Below, one piece after another: positions 40,520 through 48,347 of a stretch of 64,000 nt of DNA (the first letter of the stretch is position 1; each line of letters starts with the position of its first letter). Position numbers and translations under genes: made by a program. The DNA is from Buttiauxella agrestis ATCC 33320 (GTDB lineage: Bacteria; Pseudomonadota; Gammaproteobacteria; Enterobacterales; Enterobacteriaceae). The stretch lies in contig JALKFA010000001.1 in NCBI GenBank assembly GCA_024169445.1, positions 248,001-312,000 of the forward strand. The letters run 5' to 3'. Under the pieces are notes generated by a model, which was not told the DNA's origin, did no database searches, and saw nothing but the letters and a program-made list of their open reading frames with translations.

Positions 40520-40542
40520 GGCCTGAGCTCAGAATTCAGGCC
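40520..40542. terminator. Intergenic hairpin between the two MFS genes
   Basis: GGCCTGA / TCAGGCC with a 9-base loop, followed by CCCCTACCT rather than a T-run. It may be a 3' stabilising or partial attenuating structure rather than a true terminator. Confidence 0.4.
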
Positions 40543-40562
40543 CCCTACCTCTGGAGATGACA

Positions 40563-41963
40563 ATGAGTAACATAATCGAGAGTACATCAGCGAATGCGGC
40601 CGCTGAATCGCGGGTTTACAGCAAGATAACCCGGCGACTGATTCCGTTTTTGATTTTGTGTTATTTCTTCGCCTATCTGGACCGCGTTAACGTCGGCTTC
40701 GCCAAACTGCATATGCAGGATGCGCTGAATTTCAGTGACACGGTGTATGGCCTGGGTGCCGGTATTTTCTTTATCGGCTATTTCCTGTTTGAGATGCCAA
40801 GCAACTTGCTGATGCAGAAGTTTGGGCCACGTTTCTGGATTGCCCGCATTATGGCAACCTGGGCGGTGCTCTCAGCAGGCATGATGTTCGTCACCACGCC
40901 GACCCAATTCTACGTGGTGCGGTTTTTACTCGGCGTGGCCGAAGCAGGTTTCTTCCCTGGCATCGTGTTTTATCTCACGCTGTGGTTCCCGTCGTGGCGT
41001 TCTGCGCGCACCCTGGGGCTGTTTATTCTGGTCACCCCACTTTCAACGATTATCGGTAGCCCGCTGTCCGGACTGATCCTCAAACTTTTTGAAGGCGTTG
41101 GCAGCCTGCATAACTGGCAATGGCTGTTTTTGGTTGAAGCGATCCCCTCTTTCCTGCTCGCTTTTGTGGTGCTGCGTTATCTCGATAACGACGTGAAGTC
41201 AGCGAAATGGCTGAGCGATGCCGAAAAGCAGGTGGTCATTAACGATCTGGCAAAAGATGAAGCCAACCGCGCGCTGCTCAATAAAGGCAAAGTGGATAGC
41301 AGCCTGAAAGGGATGCTGAAAAACGGTTATGTCTGGCTGCTGGCACTGGTGTTTTTCAGCTTCAATATCGGCTATTACGGCATCAACTTCTGGCTGCCTT
41401 CGATCATCAAAAGCTCCGGCGTGAATGACGATTTGTATATCGGCCTGCTGGCGGCGCTGCCGTATGTCTTCGGCGCGGCATTTATGGTGTGGAACAGCCG
41501 CCACTCTGACCTCAAGCAAGAGCGCCGCTGGCATATCGCCATCCCTGCGCTGGTTGGCTGTATCGGCCTGACGTTAAGCGCGTATTGCAGCGGCTCTACC
41601 TTCTGGATGATGGCGTGGATTTGCGTGGCGATGTCCGGCACCCTGGCGCTGATTCCAACCTATATCAGTCTGCCCGGCGCGCTGCTGTCTGGCACTGCCG
41701 CCGCTGCGGGTATCGCTTTCGTGAACTCGATTGGCAACCTGGCCGGTTTCTTCGGCCCGACTGTGCTGGGCTGGCTGAAAGATACCACCGGGCGTACAGA
41801 TATCGGCTTATACATTCTGGCGGGTTTCCTGCTGCTTTGTGTGCCGCTCATCCTGCTTTTGCCTGCACGCCTGGCAAACCCTAAAAAAGTGATAGTTCAA
41901 CCTGAACAAAGCGGTGTGCAGCCTAATGCTGCCCATCAAATCAATGCGGCACCTCGTCGTTAA
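40563..41963 (+). CDS. MFS anion:cation symporter family (sugar-acid type) transporter
   Basis: 466 residues, 12 predicted membrane segments. The ACS pattern FFAYLDRVNVGFAKLHM in helix 1 and FLLGVAEAGFFPGIVFYLTLWFP style block in helix 4-5 place it with the DgoT/GudP/RhmT-type carriers for sugar acids. The ATG at 40563 has a TGGAG site 6 bases away; the ATG at 40557 is too close to it. Gives the pathway an import route for the acid besides the sugar porter. Confidence 0.88.
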   Translation: MSNIIESTSANAAAESRVYSKITRRLIPFLILCYFFAYLDRVNVGFAKLHMQDALNFSDTVYGLGAGIFFIGYFLFEMPSNLLMQKFGPRFWIARIMATWAVLSAGMMFVTTPTQFYVVRFLLGVAEAGFFPGIVFYLTLWFPSWRSARTLGLFILVTPLSTIIGSPLSGLILKLFEGVGSLHNWQWLFLVEAIPSFLLAFVVLRYLDNDVKSAKWLSDAEKQVVINDLAKDEANRALLNKGKVDSSLKGMLKNGYVWLLALVFFSFNIGYYGINFWLPSIIKSSGVNDDLYIGLLAALPYVFGAAFMVWNSRHSDLKQERRWHIAIPALVGCIGLTLSAYCSGSTFWMMAWICVAMSGTLALIPTYISLPGALLSGTAAAAGIAFVNSIGNLAGFFGPTVLGWLKDTTGRTDIGLYILAGFLLLCVPLILLLPARLANPKKVIVQPEQSGVQPNAAHQINAAPRR

Positions 41964-41985
41964 CGAACAAAAAGAGATTGTGAAT

Positions 41986-43692
41986 ATGAGCGGATGTGGC
42001 GGATGTGCCAGCTGTGGCACGCATTTCAACCCGATCCTCGAAGGTGATGATGGCGCATTGAAACGTGCGCTATACAAATCCATGGGGCATACCGATGAGC
42101 AACTGCGCAAACCGGTGATTGCCGTGGTGAACAGTTATACCAATGCTACGGCGGGCCATGCCAACCTGAATGAGCTGACGGCAAAAGTGCTGGAAGGCAT
42201 CGACGAAGCCGGTGGCGTGGGCATGGTGTTTGGCACCATCGCGCCGTGTGACGGTATCGCCGAAGGGCATTTGGGGATGCGTTATATCCTCGCCGCCCGC
42301 GAAGTGATTACCGCGTCTATCGAAGTGATGATGCGCGCTCACCGTTTTGACGGCATGGTGCTGCTTGGTTCATGCGACAAAATCGTTCCGGCGATGTTAA
42401 TGGCGGCGGCGCGTTTAGATATACCGGCGATTATGGTTAACGGCGGGCCAATGTATCCGGCTGAATACAAAGGCAAGCACTGGGATGGCAATATCGTCAC
42501 TGAAGCCATCGGCTGGAAGATGCGCGGTGAAATCAGCGAAGAAGAGTTTGCCCATATCGAGAATATTGCCGAGCCGGGCCCTGGCTCCTGCACCATGTAC
42601 GGCACCGCGAATACCATGTGCTGCATTGGTGAAGTATTGGGTATGAGTTTGCCGGGCAGCAGTACGCTGCCTGCGGTGTCGCAAGAACGCCGCGATTGCG
42701 CCGTAGAAACCGGGCGTCAGGCGGTGGAACTGGTGCTCAATGGCGTGAATGCGCGCCAGATTATTACCGCGCAATCCATTCATAACGCGATGGTTTATTT
42801 GCTGGCAACCGGCGGTTCAACCAATGCAATTTTGCATCTACAAGCCATTTATTACGAAGCCGAGCTAGGCCATCTGCCGCTGTCCGCTTTTGATGAGCTC
42901 AGCCACCGTGTGCCGCTGGTCGCCTCGCTGTATCCGGCCTCCGAACACGACATGATCGACTTCTGGGAAGCTGGTGGTGTGCAGGCGGTAGAAGTTGAAA
43001 TCAGCAAACTGATGCACCTGGATACGCTGACCGTTGCCGGTAAAACTAAAGCCCAGTTGCTTGCCGACACTAAACGCAGTTGCCGCCCGGAAGTGATTCA
43101 CACGCTGGCTATTCCGGTGCGTAACGAAGCGGGTGTCGCCGTGCTGCATGGCAACCTTTCGCCGCTGGGCTGCGTAGTCAAACCGGCTGCCGTTCCGGAA
43201 AACCTGATGGTGTTCCGTGGCCCTGCGGTGGTGTTCAACAGCGAGCAGGAATCCGTAGAAGCGATTATGTCCGGCCAGATTCAGCCCGGCAGCGTGCTGG
43301 TGCTGCGCTACGAAGGCCCGAAAGGCGGGCCGGGGATGCCGGAAATGTATAAGCCGATGAAATCGCTGGAAGGCATGGGGCTTTCTGATACTTGCGCGTT
43401 GATTACCGACGGGCGTTTTTCTGGCTCCAACCGTGGGCTGTTCGTCGGCCATATCTCGCCGGAAGCGGTAGATGGCGGTGAGTTAGGGCTGGTGGAAAAC
43501 GGCGATGAAATCTCAATTGATATTCCATCACGCTTGCTGACGCTGCATGTGGCGGAAGAAGTGCTGGCAACACGCCGTGAAAACTGGCAGCCGGTGAACA
43601 AAGAAGTGCCTCGTGGCTTCTTACGTTTGTATCGCCGCTGGGCGCTGCCTGCCGCGCAAGGCGCGGTGCTGGCTGATCGGGAGGAAGACTGA
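41986..43692 (+). CDS. IlvD/Edd-family sugar-acid dehydratase with extra N-terminal cysteines
   Basis: 568-residue iron-sulfur dehydratase. Cluster and catalytic motifs: C130-D131-K132 in GSCDKIVPAML, C202 in PGPGSCTMYGTANTMCC, VNSYTNATAGHANL, RYEGPKGGPGMPEM and ITDGRFSGS. It probably removes water from an aldonate to give a 2-keto-3-deoxy acid, taking the place of the missing DgoD. Unusual: the N-terminus is MSGCGGCASC, with C4, C7 and C10 spaced CxxCxxC before the usual fold. The start at 41986 is chosen because the frame before it lies in the MFS gene. One-base overlap with the next gene. Confidence 0.88.
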   Translation: MSGCGGCASCGTHFNPILEGDDGALKRALYKSMGHTDEQLRKPVIAVVNSYTNATAGHANLNELTAKVLEGIDEAGGVGMVFGTIAPCDGIAEGHLGMRYILAAREVITASIEVMMRAHRFDGMVLLGSCDKIVPAMLMAAARLDIPAIMVNGGPMYPAEYKGKHWDGNIVTEAIGWKMRGEISEEEFAHIENIAEPGPGSCTMYGTANTMCCIGEVLGMSLPGSSTLPAVSQERRDCAVETGRQAVELVLNGVNARQIITAQSIHNAMVYLLATGGSTNAILHLQAIYYEAELGHLPLSAFDELSHRVPLVASLYPASEHDMIDFWEAGGVQAVEVEISKLMHLDTLTVAGKTKAQLLADTKRSCRPEVIHTLAIPVRNEAGVAVLHGNLSPLGCVVKPAAVPENLMVFRGPAVVFNSEQESVEAIMSGQIQPGSVLVLRYEGPKGGPGMPEMYKPMKSLEGMGLSDTCALITDGRFSGSNRGLFVGHISPEAVDGGELGLVENGDEISIDIPSRLLTLHVAEEVLATRRENWQPVNKEVPRGFLRLYRRWALPAAQGAVLADREED

Positions 43693-44597
43693 TGACTAAG
43701 CACTATACGGCGCAAGACATCGGTGGCGTGAATCCCATTACCGCGATGCCGTTTACGCCTGCGGGCGAAATTGACGAACACAGTTTTGTGCGCCTGCTGG
43801 AGCATCTTTCCACCAGCGGAGCGCAAGGCACCACGCTGTTTGGCATCGCCAGTGAATTCCCGAAATTGCACGATCAGGAACGCGATCGGCTGGCACAAAT
43901 GTTTGTCTCGACGCTGGCAGGTAGCCCGCTTTATCGGGCGATGTCGGTGACCGATCACAGCACTGAGCTGGCGATAAAACGTGCGCGTTACTACGCCAAA
44001 TTAGGTGTGGATGCACTGATGCTGCTACCACCGTTCTTTCTTAGCCCCAATCCGCAGGCCATTCAGGAACATATTTTTGCCGTGCTGGAAGCGGTGGATA
44101 TTCCGGTCATGGTTCAGTACGCACCGGGTGAAACCGGCCTGCCGATTACGCCGGAACAACTGGCAGTGGTCGCAGACCGCTACCCGCATGCGGTATTCAA
44201 AATTGAGTGTAACTCACCGGTCGACTATACCCGCGAGTTCCTGAAACTGGCACCACAGGCCAGCGTGCTGAACGGTTATGCCGGGCTGTATATGCTGCAA
44301 ATGCTGGCGGCAGGCGGAAAAGGTGTGATGCCGGGTTGTTCGTTTACCGAGGTTTATGTGCGGATTTACCAGCACTGGCAACGGGGCGAAACGGCGCAAG
44401 CCGAGACGTTACATCAGGCGTTGTTGCCGTATATCCAGCGCTGGATGACGCACTGCGAATACATCATTCAGGTTGAGAAAACCCTGCTGCAACGACGTGG
44501 GATTATTGCCAGCGATTATTGCCGCAAGCCGGGCTGGCAGCTTTCTACGGAAGACCATCAGACCCTTGATCGCTTCCTGAGCGAATTCCAACTCTAA
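43692..44597 (+). CDS. DHDPS/NAL-family aldolase or dehydratase for 2-keto-3-deoxy sugar acids
   Basis: 301-residue TIM-barrel class I enzyme. Schiff-base lysine K170 in AVFKIECN and the tyrosine Y143 in VMVQYAPGE; the family loop near residue 50 reads TTLFGIASEFPKL. It is not DapA (that motif is GTTGES). Likely retro-aldol cleavage or dehydration of a 2-keto-3-deoxy acid, as for E. coli YagE/YjhH, which also accompany IlvD/Edd dehydratases. TGATG junction with the dehydratase gene supports a joint reaction. Confidence 0.85.
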   Translation: MTKHYTAQDIGGVNPITAMPFTPAGEIDEHSFVRLLEHLSTSGAQGTTLFGIASEFPKLHDQERDRLAQMFVSTLAGSPLYRAMSVTDHSTELAIKRARYYAKLGVDALMLLPPFFLSPNPQAIQEHIFAVLEAVDIPVMVQYAPGETGLPITPEQLAVVADRYPHAVFKIECNSPVDYTREFLKLAPQASVLNGYAGLYMLQMLAAGGKGVMPGCSFTEVYVRIYQHWQRGETAQAETLHQALLPYIQRWMTHCEYIIQVEKTLLQRRGIIASDYCRKPGWQLSTEDHQTLDRFLSEFQL

Positions 44598-44622
44598 GCT
44601 TAGCTTTTTTGAGGTTAACGAA

Positions 44623-45405
44623 ATGAGCAGTCAAAAATCAGCACGCGTTGTGATTGTTACCGGAACCAGCCAGGGTATCGGCCAGGCCATTGCACAGACC
44701 TTTCTGAGCAATGGCGATATTGTTATCGGTTGTGCTTTTTCAGCGCTGGAAAGAGCGCCAAATGCCCAAAAAATGCTGGCTGAATATCCCGAACGCTATT
44801 TCTATTTTTCCGTCGACGTGACCAAAACGGAGTCTATTAAGCAATTCGTTATTGATGCCGAAAAGCTGTTCGGCCGCATTGATGTGGTGGTGTCTAACGC
44901 CGGTAAAAACGTCTTTAAAGGGATCGATTGTGAAGAAAGCGATTGGGCGCATAACTTCGATCTGAACTTGCGATCGCACTGGTATCTGGCGAAATGCGCC
45001 CGCCCGGCGCTGCAAAAAAGCAAAGGGACGATCCTGGTGATCACCTCAAATCATGCGTTTTCAACCATGCCAGGCTGCGCGCCGTATAACATCAGCAAGC
45101 GCGCCCTGCTTTCACTGGTGCAAAGCCTGACTATCGAATGGGGGCCAGAAATTCGCACCGTGGGTATCGCGCCTGGTTTTATCGACACCGACGGCAATCA
45201 GGTCTGGTTTGACTCGCATGCCGATGGCAAAGCCGCCCGCGACAAAACTATTCGCAAACACCCGGTAGGCCGCATTGGGCGTGCCGAGGAAGTCGGCGAT
45301 TTGTGCCTGTTCTTATCCAGCGATAAAGCCGGGTTTATTGCCGGAACGACAATTGTGATGGATGGCGGGCGCAGTGCGATTATGCAGGATGAGGACGATG
45401 CGTAA
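44623..45405 (+). CDS. Short-chain dehydrogenase/reductase (probable aldose or sugar-acid dehydrogenase)
   Basis: 260 residues, classical SDR. TGTSQGIG at 13-20, SNAGKN at 91-96, and the catalytic S142 with YxxxK (Y155, K159). The C-terminal GTTIVMDGG is typical. Last gene of the sugar-acid cluster, with a GAGG site 9 bases before the ATG and a strong terminator after it. It could make the lactone substrate of the SMP-30 enzyme, or act on a later aldehyde. Confidence 0.88.
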   Translation: MSSQKSARVVIVTGTSQGIGQAIAQTFLSNGDIVIGCAFSALERAPNAQKMLAEYPERYFYFSVDVTKTESIKQFVIDAEKLFGRIDVVVSNAGKNVFKGIDCEESDWAHNFDLNLRSHWYLAKCARPALQKSKGTILVITSNHAFSTMPGCAPYNISKRALLSLVQSLTIEWGPEIRTVGIAPGFIDTDGNQVWFDSHADGKAARDKTIRKHPVGRIGRAEEVGDLCLFLSSDKAGFIAGTTIVMDGGRSAIMQDEDDA

Positions 45406-45408
45406 GGA

Positions 45409-45434
45409 AAAAGGGGAGCAAATGCTCCCCTTTT
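45409..45434 (+). terminator. Rho-independent terminator of the sugar-acid operon
   Basis: Perfect 12-bp stem AAAAGGGGAGCA / TGCTCCCCTTTT with a 2-base AA loop, 3 bases after the SDR stop. Confidence 0.9.
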
Positions 45435-45593
45435 GGGATTGATTGCACACTTTGCTGGAATATAAACCAGGAAGATCTGCATATTATCGAAAATTTTATC
45501 GTTGATTACCCACGTGGAATTTAGGGACACGGCACTATGCTTGATGCTATAAAATAATTTTTTCAGCTTATTATTTTATATAACGATGATTAA
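45435..45593. other. Block junction with an 11-bp A+T hairpin
   Basis: Marks the change from the sugar-acid block to the A+T-rich hyp block. Perfect 11-bp arms TATAAAATAAT (45548-45558) / ATTATTTTATA (45570-45580), with an 11-base loop, can end transcription from either side, especially the LysR gene. CCACGTGG at 45509-45516 and TTTAGGGACACGGCAC nearby were noted; the latter vaguely recalls sequences bordering some REP-associated transposases, but no transposase is present. Confidence 0.5.
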
Positions 45594-46457
45594 TTACTCT
45601 TGAAATACAATCTGTAAAAACTTATCCCTTAGCACGTTCTGAATTTGTGGATTCCACGCGATACCAATCTGCCATCCACTGTGCCTGGCTTCAAGTTGTA
45701 CCAGCGTTACTCCAGTTGGCAGAAAATGACTGACACTTTGCGGTAGTAAAGCAACGCCATTACCTCCGGCAATTAGTGCGAGCAAGCTATGAATATCATC
45801 AGTAGCTAATGTAGAACTGGCCGTAAGATTATTTTCTTTGAGAAAAGAGTCAACTTGTCCAGCCAAACAAGGTTCACGAAGTGAATTAACTTGCAATAGT
45901 TGGTACCTATTCAGTAAATGCTGAATATTTGAGCTATCAACCCTTGTCCCCGAGGGAACTGCCAGCACTAATTTTTCTTCCATTAATACGGTGGCCCTAA
46001 GTGGATGGGCTACTGGCAAACGGATAAACCCAGCCTGTAGTTGCCCCTCTAACAGCATTCGGGATTGCACGCTGGACGGAATATTGCTGAGAGATACTTC
46101 AGCATTCGGATGTTGCTCACGAAGAATATTTACACATGCTGGTGCAATTTGAAATGAGGATATACCAAAACCAAGCGCCAATTTATTCAGATCAAGTTTC
46201 TGTATATTAAGGGCATGTATCAGAAATTCGTCATACTGCTTTAATAAGTCACCGGCACAGGGATAAAGTTGCTTTCCAGAAATTGTTAATTTTGCGCCGT
46301 AACGTCCTCGCTGAAAAAGACTTGTGCCTAGCAAATGCTCCAGAGCCTGAATCTGTTTAGTTAATGTTGGTTGAGTAAGATAGAGAATTTCCGACGCAGC
46401 ATGATAGTTCCCCGTATCGGCCAACGTAATGAATGCACGCAGCAGTTTGATATCCAT
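45594..46457 (-). CDS. LysR-family regulator of the hypEF island
   Basis: 287 residues. N-terminal helix-turn-helix (LADTGNYHAASEILYLTQP and TLTKQIQALEHLLG, residues about 12-45) and a LysR substrate domain with GNGVALLPQSVSHFL near residue 235. Divergent from the hydrolase-hypE-hypF operon across 247 bp that contain a dyad, so it probably activates that operon in response to a small-molecule inducer. Codon use and A+T content resemble the hyp genes rather than the SDR gene beside it. Confidence 0.9.
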   Translation of the reverse strand: MDIKLLRAFITLADTGNYHAASEILYLTQPTLTKQIQALEHLLGTSLFQRGRYGAKLTISGKQLYPCAGDLLKQYDEFLIHALNIQKLDLNKLALGFGISSFQIAPACVNILREQHPNAEVSLSNIPSSVQSRMLLEGQLQAGFIRLPVAHPLRATVLMEEKLVLAVPSGTRVDSSNIQHLLNRYQLLQVNSLREPCLAGQVDSFLKENNLTASSTLATDDIHSLLALIAGGNGVALLPQSVSHFLPTGVTLVQLEARHSGWQIGIAWNPQIQNVLRDKFLQIVFQE

Positions 46458-46520
46458 TCTAACCTTCTATCAAAATACAAAAAATTGGAATTATACAGCT
46501 GACCATTGTTAGTGGCATGG

Positions 46521-46536
46521 TGAGTAATATAACTCA
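46521..46536. promoter_or_regulatory. Dyad in the LysR-hypEF divergent promoter region
   Basis: TGAGTAATATAACTCA is palindromic at 14 of 16 positions. It is 64 bases before the LysR ATG and about 170 before the hydrolase start. It is a reasonable candidate for the LysR protein site, although the classical T-N11-A form is not obvious. The rest of this 247-bp region shows nothing else that I can name. Confidence 0.4.
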
Positions 46537-46704
46537 TAAACAAGGGAACATGTTACGAGGAAGTGTATTTGAAATTATTGTTTAAAGTAATGCTAACCCG
46601 AAAGCCACATTCATTATTATCCTGAATATATTATTACCAAATTTAGTGGTCTAAAGGAAATAATTGTATCTACTGATAGCTTATACACATAAAGGAATAT
46701 GAAT

Positions 46705-47304
46705 ATGTCAAATGTTGCCGTACTCACCAATGATTTACAGTACGAATTTACCTACAAAATAACGACTGACGCGCAAGAACTCGAACGTAAGCTGAAGCAA
46801 TTCAACATGTTTCTTGACGGTATTCGGAAAGCAGGTCAATTGGTCATACATTTACAACTCATCCATGACCCTAATGACCCAGCGGTACAACGCCGATACC
46901 AAAATCGCGCGGCGGGAATTCCAGCGATTGCAGGCACACCAGGCAATCAGCTGATCGATATTATTCACCACCCCTCAGATCTGGTTGTTGTCAAAAGCCG
47001 AGATAGCGGATTTTTCGAAACCGAGTTGGATAACACGCTCCAGAGACTCGGAGTCAAAACCGTAGTCGTTACCGGGCTACAAACCCATGTTTGCGTCCAG
47101 ACTACAGCCGCAGATGCATTCTTTAGAGGCTATAACGTCTGGGTCCCTGATGACTGCGTATTTTCACCGACGACAGAAGATACTGATCGCGCACTTGAGT
47201 GGCTCGCAGGATATTGCGCAACCGTAGCACCTTCTACAGAAATTCTCTCTTTGCTGAATAAAAGTGATGATCTCCCAGAGCGCGGTACAGGGAGTCGAGC
47301 ATGA
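46705..47304 (+). CDS. Isochorismatase-fold cysteine hydrolase
   Basis: 199 residues from the ATG at 46705, which is 8 bases after AAGGA; the ATG two codons earlier is too close to that site. The Asp-Lys-Cys triad is complete: D10 in LTNDLQ, K97 in VVVKSRDSGFF, C130 in TGLQTHVCVQTTA. The family includes nicotinamidases, N-carbamoylsarcosine amidase and ureidoacrylate hydrolase RutB, several of which act on carbamoyl or amide groups. The gene overlaps hypE by ATGA. I infer a hydrolase acting on the substrate or product of HypE/HypF; true isochorismatase activity is unlikely in this setting. Confidence 0.85.
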   Translation: MSNVAVLTNDLQYEFTYKITTDAQELERKLKQFNMFLDGIRKAGQLVIHLQLIHDPNDPAVQRRYQNRAAGIPAIAGTPGNQLIDIIHHPSDLVVVKSRDSGFFETELDNTLQRLGVKTVVVTGLQTHVCVQTTAADAFFRGYNVWVPDDCVFSPTTEDTDRALEWLAGYCATVAPSTEILSLLNKSDDLPERGTGSRA

Positions 47305-48347
47305 GTAAAGCTAACGTACAGACTCCTCAGGTTAGTCGTTCGCAGGAAATTGTGGTTCTGGATCACGGCACTGGCGCAAAGCTTAGTCGTGAGCTTGTGG
47401 AGGAAATAGCTGAGACTTTAGGTGACGCTTATCTTGGTACCATGGAAGACAGTGCATTACTAGAGTTACCCTCTAACCGCATTGCATTCACTACGGATTC
47501 TTTTGTAGTGACTCCACTTATCTTCGGAAATGGTGACATTGGTAAAATTGCCGTATGCGGCACCGTGAATGATCTGGCGGTAAGTGGTGCTCGCCCGCTC
47601 TACATCACACTGAGCCTTATTATCGAAGAGGGTATGCCAATATCTGAACTGCTCAAAATAATTGAGTCAGTTCGTGAAACAGCTCATTCAGCAGGAGTCA
47701 AGATCGTCGCTGGTGACACGAAGGTTGTGGGAAAAGGAGAAGCTGACAGACTTTTCATCAATACTGCTGGCATCGGGGTAATGAGACACCACTCACTTTC
47801 TATCCGCAACGTTCGTCCCGGGCAAAAAATCATCCTTAGCGGCTACATCGGAAATCATTCTATTCACCTTCTATCAATTCGCGAAGGCCTGGGCTTTGAA
47901 CGTAAGGTTTTGAGCGATTGCGCACCACTTAATCATATGATTGATAACGTATTGAATAACGTGCCGGCCGGCAAGATTGCTTCAATGCGCGACGTTACTC
48001 GCGGTGGCCTATCTGCGGTGCTGCATGAGCATGCGCGTGCGACAAATTGTGCGATTCGTTTTAGTAAACTAGCACTGCCAGTACTTCCGGAGGCCGCTAT
48101 GGCTGCCGACATGCTAGGTGTGAATGTGATTAATCTGGCCAATGAAGGTTGTTTATGTCTCTTTGTCGAACCCGACGTAGCGGATAAGGTTTTAGAGTTG
48201 CTGCATGAAGATCCTTGCGGAAAAGAGGCAAAAATTATTGGTGAAGTTGAAGCTTTCTCTCAGCCGGTTGTTCAAATGGTGGAATCGGATGGCTCCCTGA
48301 CAACAATCGAGGAACTTTATGGTGCTGAACTTCCCAGACTCTGCTGA
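47301..48347 (+). CDS. hypE: HypE-like ATP-dependent carbamoyl dehydratase (no hydrogenase nearby)
   Basis: 348 residues, PurM/HypE superfamily. In hydrogenase maturation HypE takes a carbamoyl group from HypF on its C-terminal cysteine and dehydrates it to thiocyanate. Conserved features: FTTDSFVVTPLIFGNGDIGKI, VCGTVNDLAVSGA, GDTKVVGKG followed by FINTAGIG, DVTRGGL, and the C-terminus PRLC with the required terminal cysteine C348. Departures from E. coli HypE: the N-terminal HGSGG reads HGTGA, and GDHG reads GNHS. Starts in an ATGA overlap with the hydrolase gene behind a GGGAG site; 29-base overlap with hypF. Confidence 0.88.
   Translation: MSKANVQTPQVSRSQEIVVLDHGTGAKLSRELVEEIAETLGDAYLGTMEDSALLELPSNRIAFTTDSFVVTPLIFGNGDIGKIAVCGTVNDLAVSGARPLYITLSLIIEEGMPISELLKIIESVRETAHSAGVKIVAGDTKVVGKGEADRLFINTAGIGVMRHHSLSIRNVRPGQKIILSGYIGNHSIHLLSIREGLGFERKVLSDCAPLNHMIDNVLNNVPAGKIASMRDVTRGGLSAVLHEHARATNCAIRFSKLALPVLPEAAMAADMLGVNVINLANEGCLCLFVEPDVADKVLELLHEDPCGKEAKIIGEVEAFSQPVVQMVESDGSLTTIEELYGAELPRLC

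Noticed and set aside
43692-44597. DapA (4-hydroxy-tetrahydrodipicolinate synthase)
   Set aside because: The dapA loop GTTGES is replaced by FGIASEF and the gene is coupled to a sugar-acid dehydratase.
45509-45535. CCACGTGG and TTTAGGGACACGGCAC as a possible insertion-sequence end
   Set aside because: No transposase, matching second end or target duplication was found, so a mobile element cannot be supported.
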